Origin: an uncultured Acidimicrobiales bacterium
Lineage (GTDB): Bacteria > Actinomycetota > Acidimicrobiia > Acidimicrobiales > SZUA-35
Reading direction: 5' to 3'
Assembly (NCBI GenBank): GCA_938008925.1
Contig: CALLIQ010000161.1
Coordinates: 1 to 15,281 of the forward strand
DNA length: 15,281 nucleotides
Position 1 is the stretch's first letter, and each line of letters starts with the position of its first letter. Shown in pieces: positions 11,510-15,281 of the stretch. The notes below the pieces were generated by a model. That model made no database searches, was not told the DNA's origin, and saw nothing but the letters and a program-made list of their open reading frames with translations. The position numbers were made by a program, and so were the translations under genes.

Positions 11510-13288
11510 TCAGGTCTGGCGGGAGCGATACCAGTCGGCGAGAACATCGAAGGCGAGCTTGCGTTCGCCCTCTTCGCTGACGAGACCCTTGCGGTTGTAG
11601 CCGTCCTGGATGCCGGGCAGCACACGCATCGGTGTTCGGAAGTCCTTGAGGATCCAGGGCGAGAGCCCGATGCAGTCGTCCTGCTTGGCGATCATGGCGA
11701 TCTGCGCTTCGTAGACGGCGGCCTGGAACTCTTCGGTCCAGATCTCGTCCTCGGTGCCGTGATGGCCGAACTTCGCGCCCGCTCCGAGTTCGCTGAACAC
11801 CACCGGCTTGCCGAAGACGTTCTTCCACGTGGTGTCGGGAATCGCCTCGCGGTCGCCGTAGTACCAACCGAGATACTCGTTGACGCCGATCACGTCGACC
11901 GCGTGCCCGAGCGGATCGTCGATGGTGGTCTCGGGGTCGGCGCTCGGCAGTGTGAGGAGTGCCGCGGTCGTGAGCCGGGTGGGGTCGAGCTCGCGGAACC
12001 GATCGATCACCGCGGTGATGAAGTCGTTGCGGGCTTCGCCGGGCAACGTCTCGTTGGCCGCCGACCACAGGATCACGCTCGCCCGGCTGCGGTCGCGAAT
12101 GACCAGTTCGTCGGCTTGAGCGATGGCGTTCGCCTTCGTCGCAGGGTTCTCGAAGTCAATGCCCCAGTAGATCGGGAGCTCGCACCACGAGAGCAGGCCG
12201 AGACGGTCGGCCTCGCGGACCATGGCTTCGTCGTGTTGGTAGTGAGCGAGGCGAACGAAGTTGGCGTTGAGGTCGACGGCCCAACTCAGGAGTTCGGTGG
12301 CGTCGTCGGCACCCGAGGCGCGGCGCCCGCCGGTCGGGCCTTCGGCGTGCAGCGAGATGCCGTGGAGGTAGGTCTCGACGTCGTTCACGAACAATCGATT
12401 GCCCTCGGTCCGAACCGTCCGCAGCCCGATCTCGTCGTGGACGCGATCGACGATGGTTCCGTCTGGCGACGGGTCGTAGAGGGTCCAGGTGACGGGGTGG
12501 TGAACCGGAGCTCCCGGCGCCCACCGCTCCAGGTGGCCGACGGCCTCGGCGTCGACGCGCGTGTGGCGCTCGCCGCTGGCGGGAACCAGCTCATCGATCG
12601 TGAGCTCGGCCAGCTCGACCCGGACCTGGAGGCGTTCGGCATCGGGTCCGCTCACCGAGACGCCGCCGACGAGCGATCCGTCGGGGGCCATCGTGAGCCA
12701 GGCGTCGTCGATGCCGGTGGCTGGCACGTGAACGAGTTCGACCGATCGGTGCAGACCACCGAAGTTCCACCAGTCCGAACGCATCGCCGGGATTCGGTCC
12801 GGCTCGCGACGGTTGTTGACCATGACGACGAGCGAGTGCGTGCCGGCGCCGAGGCGTCCGGTGACCTCCACCTCGAAGGGGCCGAAACCACCCTCGTGCG
12901 TCGCCAGTTCCTCACCGTCGAGGAAGACGTGGGTGGTGTGGTTCGCAGCGCCGAAGTACAGGAAGCTGCGCCCGTCGTGAGCGGCGGTCTCGGAACCCTC
13001 GGCCACCTCGATCAACCGTCGATACCAGACGGTGCCCTCGTAGTAGAGCAACTCCGGATGCTGGGTGTTCCAGTCGCCGGGAACCTGCACCTCGAGCGAC
13101 GTGTCGAAGTCGTATTCGACTCGATCACCGGCATGGCGAGGCTTGAAATCTCGGAAGTAGCCCTGGCGGTTGCGTTCGCCGAGGATGTTGATCATCCCGG
13201 TGTCGTAGGGGTCGAGGATGATTCGCCATGTGCCGTCGAGCGATTCGACGGTGCCATCGGCTCGCCGGCTGTGCAGGTTCGTGAGCAT
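11510..13288 (-). CDS. Beta-glucuronidase, glycoside hydrolase family 2
   Basis: A 592-residue GH2 enzyme (E. coli UidA has 603) that cleaves terminal beta-linked sugars, most likely glucuronate. The order is an N-terminal sugar-binding jelly roll (about 1-170, with VWYRRLIEV and FGAANHTTHVFLDGEE), an Ig-like domain that follows DWWNFGGLHRSVEL, and a TIM-barrel from about 280. Predicted acid/base Glu413 lies in ILWSAANE and nucleophile Glu500 in VVFSELGAG. Near the C-terminus YNRKGL at 564-569 carries the N-x-K motif (N565, K567) that binds the glucuronate carboxylate in known beta-glucuronidases and separates them from galactosidases. The start is ATG 13288 with AAGG 6 nt upstream. A longer frame to 13363 would run into the PIG-L gene. 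No signal peptide is seen, so it is probably cytoplasmic and acts on imported glucuronides. It lies 16 nt downstream of the deacetylase gene. Confidence 0.93.
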   Translation of the reverse strand: MLTNLHSRRADGTVESLDGTWRIILDPYDTGMINILGERNRQGYFRDFKPRHAGDRVEYDFDTSLEVQVPGDWNTQHPELLYYEGTVWYRRLIEVAEGSETAAHDGRSFLYFGAANHTTHVFLDGEELATHEGGFGPFEVEVTGRLGAGTHSLVVMVNNRREPDRIPAMRSDWWNFGGLHRSVELVHVPATGIDDAWLTMAPDGSLVGGVSVSGPDAERLQVRVELAELTIDELVPASGERHTRVDAEAVGHLERWAPGAPVHHPVTWTLYDPSPDGTIVDRVHDEIGLRTVRTEGNRLFVNDVETYLHGISLHAEGPTGGRRASGADDATELLSWAVDLNANFVRLAHYQHDEAMVREADRLGLLSWCELPIYWGIDFENPATKANAIAQADELVIRDRSRASVILWSAANETLPGEARNDFITAVIDRFRELDPTRLTTAALLTLPSADPETTIDDPLGHAVDVIGVNEYLGWYYGDREAIPDTTWKNVFGKPVVFSELGAGAKFGHHGTEDEIWTEEFQAAVYEAQIAMIAKQDDCIGLSPWILKDFRTPMRVLPGIQDGYNRKGLVSEEGERKLAFDVLADWYRSRQT

Positions 13289-13304
13289 GTGCCCCCTTCG
13301 GCCC

Positions 13305-14018
13305 TCAGGCCGTCTCGAGGCGTCGGAACGCCTCGGCCAGTCGCCCCTCGTCGAAGCCGGCATCCGCCGCCGTCCGCTCGCCCCACTCCCGCATCAGAAC
13401 CGGGATTCGTTCGGGGTCCTGCATCTGGCTGTCGTGGCACAGCAACGCTTCGATCTTTGCGTCGAAGGTGTCGGTGATGTCGATGAACACGTCGGCATCC
13501 GGGCCGCCGACGACCCACACCTCGGGAACCGAGTGCGGTTCGAGTCCTTCGTCGGCCAGCAGCGACTCGTGAGCGAATTCGTTGCGGGCGTCTGGATAGA
13601 CAGCGCACAGCGTCGCTTCACCGGTGGCGATGTGATCGGGGTGACTGCTGTAGATGCGGCCGAAGTCGCGGTGCGGACGCTGGGTGACGACCCGGTCCGG
13701 CTTCACCTGACGGATGACCCGGCTGATCGCCTTGCGGAGTTCGATCGTGACCTCGACCGCGCCGTCGGGGAAGCCGAGCCAGTGCAGTTCGTCGACGCCG
13801 ACGACGGCCGCCGCCTCGGTCTGTTCTTTGCGGCGAATGGTCGCCATCTCGTCACGGGTGATCGTGTTGTCGAACCCGCCCGCTTGACCGTCGGTCACGA
13901 GGCAGTAGACGACGCGATGACCGGCGGCGGTGAGTGACGCGGTGGTGCCAGCGCAACCGAAGTCGAGGTCGTCGGGATGGGCGGCAACGCAGAGGATCGT
14001 GAGAGGGGTCTCGCTCAT
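13305..14018 (-). CDS. PIG-L/LmbE family zinc deacetylase
   Basis: A 237-residue PIG-L-type hydrolase, a zinc family that removes acyl groups from N-acyl sugars (MshB, Mca, GlcNAc-PI deacetylase). The zinc motif AHPDD is at 13-17 (ligands H14 and D17) and the second motif SHPDH is at 125-129 (H129). The segments TDGQAGG and RKEQTEAAAVVGV are also family-typical. Length is close to the bacterial norm. The start is ATG 14018, preceded at 6 nt by TAGGTT, a leaderless -10 pattern. It is the first gene of a two-gene minus-strand unit with the GH2 beta-glucuronidase 16 nt downstream, so it may deacylate the same sugar conjugate. A mycothiol role (MshB/Mca-like) cannot be excluded from sequence alone. 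It diverges from the PPOX-like gene with 50 nt between starts. Confidence 0.93.
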   Translation of the reverse strand: MSETPLTILCVAAHPDDLDFGCAGTTASLTAAGHRVVYCLVTDGQAGGFDNTITRDEMATIRRKEQTEAAAVVGVDELHWLGFPDGAVEVTIELRKAISRVIRQVKPDRVVTQRPHRDFGRIYSSHPDHIATGEATLCAVYPDARNEFAHESLLADEGLEPHSVPEVWVVGGPDADVFIDITDTFDAKIEALLCHDSQMQDPERIPVLMREWGERTAADAGFDEGRLAEAFRRLETA

Positions 14019-14024
14019 GGAAAG

Positions 14025-14030
14025 AACCTA
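14025..14030 (-). promoter_or_regulatory. Candidate -10 element of PIG-L-glucuronidase operon
   Basis: TAGGTT on the minus strand, 6 nt before the ATG at 14018. It fits TANNNT at a near-leaderless spacing. No SD is present between it and the start. Confidence 0.45.
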
Positions 14031-14068
14031 CCCGTGGACGCCGCGGCGGACGGAAGCCAGACTGCGGA

Positions 14069-14488
14069 ATGGCTGCGATGAGCAAAGACGAACGTGAAGC
14101 GTTTCTCAGGCTGCCCCACGTCGGGGTGATCGGGATCGAAGACTCCGGTCGGGGGCCGCTGACCGTCCCGATCTGGTTCGACTACACCGACGACGGTCAC
14201 ATCCGTGTCCTCATGCATCCCGAGTCGAAGAAGGCCGTGCTGATCGATGCGGCCGGGCGATTCTCGCTGTGTTCGCAGTCCGAGCAACTCCCGTATCAGT
14301 ACGTGATGGTCGAGGGGCCGGTCGTCGACCGCCAGCCCTGCGACGTCGAGGCCCACGCTCGGCCAATGGCGCATCGCTACCTCGGCCAGAAGATGGGCGA
14401 CGACTACGTCGGATCGGGTCAGGACTCGTCGAGCGTTGTGTATTCGATGAAGCCCGAGCGCTGGTACAGCGTCGACTACGGCAAGTAG
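14069..14488 (+). CDS. Pyridoxamine 5'-phosphate oxidase-like (PPOX) family protein
   Basis: A 139-residue split-barrel protein of the FMN/F420-binding PPOX superfamily. The opening SKDEREAFLRLPHVGVIGIE and the following RGPLTVPIWFDYTDDGHIRVL are characteristic. The middle SKKAVLIDAAGRFSLCSQ, with the YVMVEGPVV strand after it, also fits the family, which includes F420-dependent reductases and many proteins of unknown substrate. It is small and probably acts as a dimer in the cytoplasm. ATG 14069 gives the start MAAMSKDE. An in-frame ATG at 14078 is equally possible, and no strong SD separates them. CAGACT lies 5 nt before the first ATG as a weak -10-like hexamer. It is divergent from the PIG-L operon and followed by a 169-nt gap. 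Cofactor choice (FMN or F420) cannot be settled here. Confidence 0.88.
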   Translation: MAAMSKDEREAFLRLPHVGVIGIEDSGRGPLTVPIWFDYTDDGHIRVLMHPESKKAVLIDAAGRFSLCSQSEQLPYQYVMVEGPVVDRQPCDVEAHARPMAHRYLGQKMGDDYVGSGQDSSSVVYSMKPERWYSVDYGK

Positions 14489-14657
14489 ATCCAGACGAAC
14501 AGGGCCGGTCGAGTCGGGCCAACCAGGCCAAACGGGCCCACGTGCCGAGCAAGCTGAGTGGGCGCCTGGTCCAGATGGATCGGGCCAATGTGACCGATTC
14601 GTGTCGCGCAGAAGGTGTTCGTGGCGTCGCGGACGGCGGTCGGGCACACTGGTCTCT
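14489..14657 (+). other. Intergenic gap between PPOX-like gene and hydrolase
   Basis: A 169-nt non-coding stretch rich in short GGCC-type repeats (GGGCCAACC, GGCCAAACGGGCCC). I see no stable hairpin followed by a T-run and no convincing gene in it. Only the possible promoter at its 3' end stands out. Confidence 0.4.
14645..14650 (+). promoter_or_regulatory. Weak candidate -10 element of alpha/beta hydrolase gene
   Basis: CACACT lies exactly 7 nt before GTG 14658. It keeps the A at position 2 and T at position 6 of TANNNT but lacks the first T. It is included because the spacing matches the other leaderless candidates and no SD is visible. Confidence 0.3.
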
Positions 14658-15281
14658 GTGACCGCCGTCTCAGAGCATCGTCGACCGTCGCATCCGGTCC
14701 TCGAACTGCGGTCGCCGCTGGAGTTCGGGTTCTTCGTTGCGACGAATCCGCTGTTCCGGCTCGCGCCGAAAGGCGAGGGGCGGCCCGTCCTCGTGCTTCC
14801 TGGCTTCATCGCCAGCGACACCAGCACGATCCCGCTGCGCATCTTGCTGCGCCAGCTTCGCCACCGGCCAAAGGGCTGGGGCCTCGGCCGCAACATGGGT
14901 CCCAAGCCCGAGACCCTCCAGGGTGTCTACGACCTCCTCTCGGAGATGGCCGATCGGGCCGAAGGGCCGGTCCCGATCGTCGGCTGGTCGCTCGGTGGCG
15001 TCTACGCCCGTCTCGTCGCGCAGGAACACCCCGCCCTTGTCGAGCAGGTGATCAGCCTCGGGAGTCCGTTCAACTTCGCCAGCAGCGAGCGTTCGGCTCT
15101 CACCCCGCTCTGGGACTACCTCAAAGAGCGCAACGACTTCATCCGCGATCAAGACAACGTCGACCTCGACCAGATTCCCGTGCCGTCCACCTCGGTCTTC
15201 ACCAAGACCGATGGCGTCGTGTCGTGGGAGAGCTGTGTGCAGTCGCCAGGCGAGCGGGCGGAGAACATCGAGGTGTGGGGC
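14658..15281 (+). CDS. Alpha/beta hydrolase, lipase-like (partial, 3' end off window)
   Basis: From GTG 14658 the frame stays open for 208 codons to the right edge, so the C-terminal part with the catalytic His is missing. The nucleophile elbow GWSLGG (Ser111) and the preceding oxyanion-loop region PVLVLPGFIASDTS are typical of serine hydrolases of the alpha/beta fold. LISLGSP-like text after the elbow (VISLGSPFNF) and the segment RNMGPKPETLQGVYDLLSEM fit lipase or acyltransferase-like members that act on hydrophobic esters. There is no signal peptide or clear membrane segment in the visible part. The start is the first GTG giving the full N-terminus, with CACACT 7 nt upstream. An antisense frame is also open here but lacks motifs. 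The substrate is unknown. Confidence 0.9.
   Translation, partial: MTAVSEHRRPSHPVLELRSPLEFGFFVATNPLFRLAPKGEGRPVLVLPGFIASDTSTIPLRILLRQLRHRPKGWGLGRNMGPKPETLQGVYDLLSEMADRAEGPVPIVGWSLGGVYARLVAQEHPALVEQVISLGSPFNFASSERSALTPLWDYLKERNDFIRDQDNVDLDQIPVPSTSVFTKTDGVVSWESCVQSPGERAENIEVWG

Noticed and set aside
11495..13477. 660-codon plus-strand open frame
   Set aside because: It is antisense to the glucuronidase and PIG-L genes, which carry intact catalytic motifs. High GC and biased third positions keep the opposite frame open by chance.
14670..15152. 160-codon minus-strand frame opposite the right-edge hydrolase
   Set aside because: No recognisable domain. The plus strand holds the GWSLGG nucleophile elbow and an uninterrupted alpha/beta hydrolase N-terminus.

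Overview
The window is a dense, high-GC bacterial chromosome segment and almost certainly actinobacterial. The signs are many GTG starts, a DUF1707 protein, an actinobacterial-type PAC2 protein, a single-cluster ferredoxin of the kind common in Actinobacteria, and several start codons lying exactly where a leaderless transcript would begin. The gene mix (TrpB2, OmpA/BON protein, E. coli-type chorismate synthase) suggests a member of class Acidimicrobiia, perhaps Ilumatobacter-like. That placement is inference. No rRNA, tRNA, CRISPR array, insertion sequence or prophage gene was seen.

Layout. (1) 1-1971: a metallo-beta-lactamase-fold hydrolase cut by the left edge (minus strand) diverges from a PAC2 gene, which overlaps a small DUF1707 membrane protein gene. 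(2) 1962-3426: chorismate synthase aroC (minus) converges on the DUF1707 gene with overlapping stop codons and diverges from a small ferredoxin gene. (3) 3427-3659: an intergenic stretch with two hairpin-forming copies of a repeat flanking a weak terminator-like hairpin. (4) 3660-7567: a tight plus-strand run of trpB2, an OmpA-domain envelope protein with a very acidic cytoplasmic extension, and a fumarylacetoacetate-hydrolase-family enzyme. (5) 7568-9822: an 18-bp perfect palindrome, then a 64-residue membrane peptide gene, a NarL/DesK-type histidine kinase and its LuxR-type response regulator. (6) 9819-14018: minus-strand genes for a DUF389 membrane protein with a triplicated C-terminal domain, a GH2 beta-glucuronidase, and a PIG-L/LmbE-type deacetylase just upstream of the glucuronidase. 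(7) 14069-15281: a pyridoxamine-phosphate-oxidase-like flavin/F420 protein and an alpha/beta hydrolase cut by the right edge.

Probable functional groups are the PIG-L-glucuronidase pair (breakdown of glycosides or acylated sugar conjugates), the three-gene signalling unit with its candidate operator, and the trpB2-ompA-fah run, whose members have no obvious shared pathway. The rest looks like ordinary housekeeping or envelope genes. I found no convincing case for a wholly new multi-gene system. The least ordinary signals are the paired hairpin repeat before trpB2, the palindrome ahead of the membrane-peptide/two-component operon, the acidic OmpA protein, the domain-triplicated DUF389 protein, and the repeated TANNNT-N7-GTG start architecture, which helps fix several gene starts.
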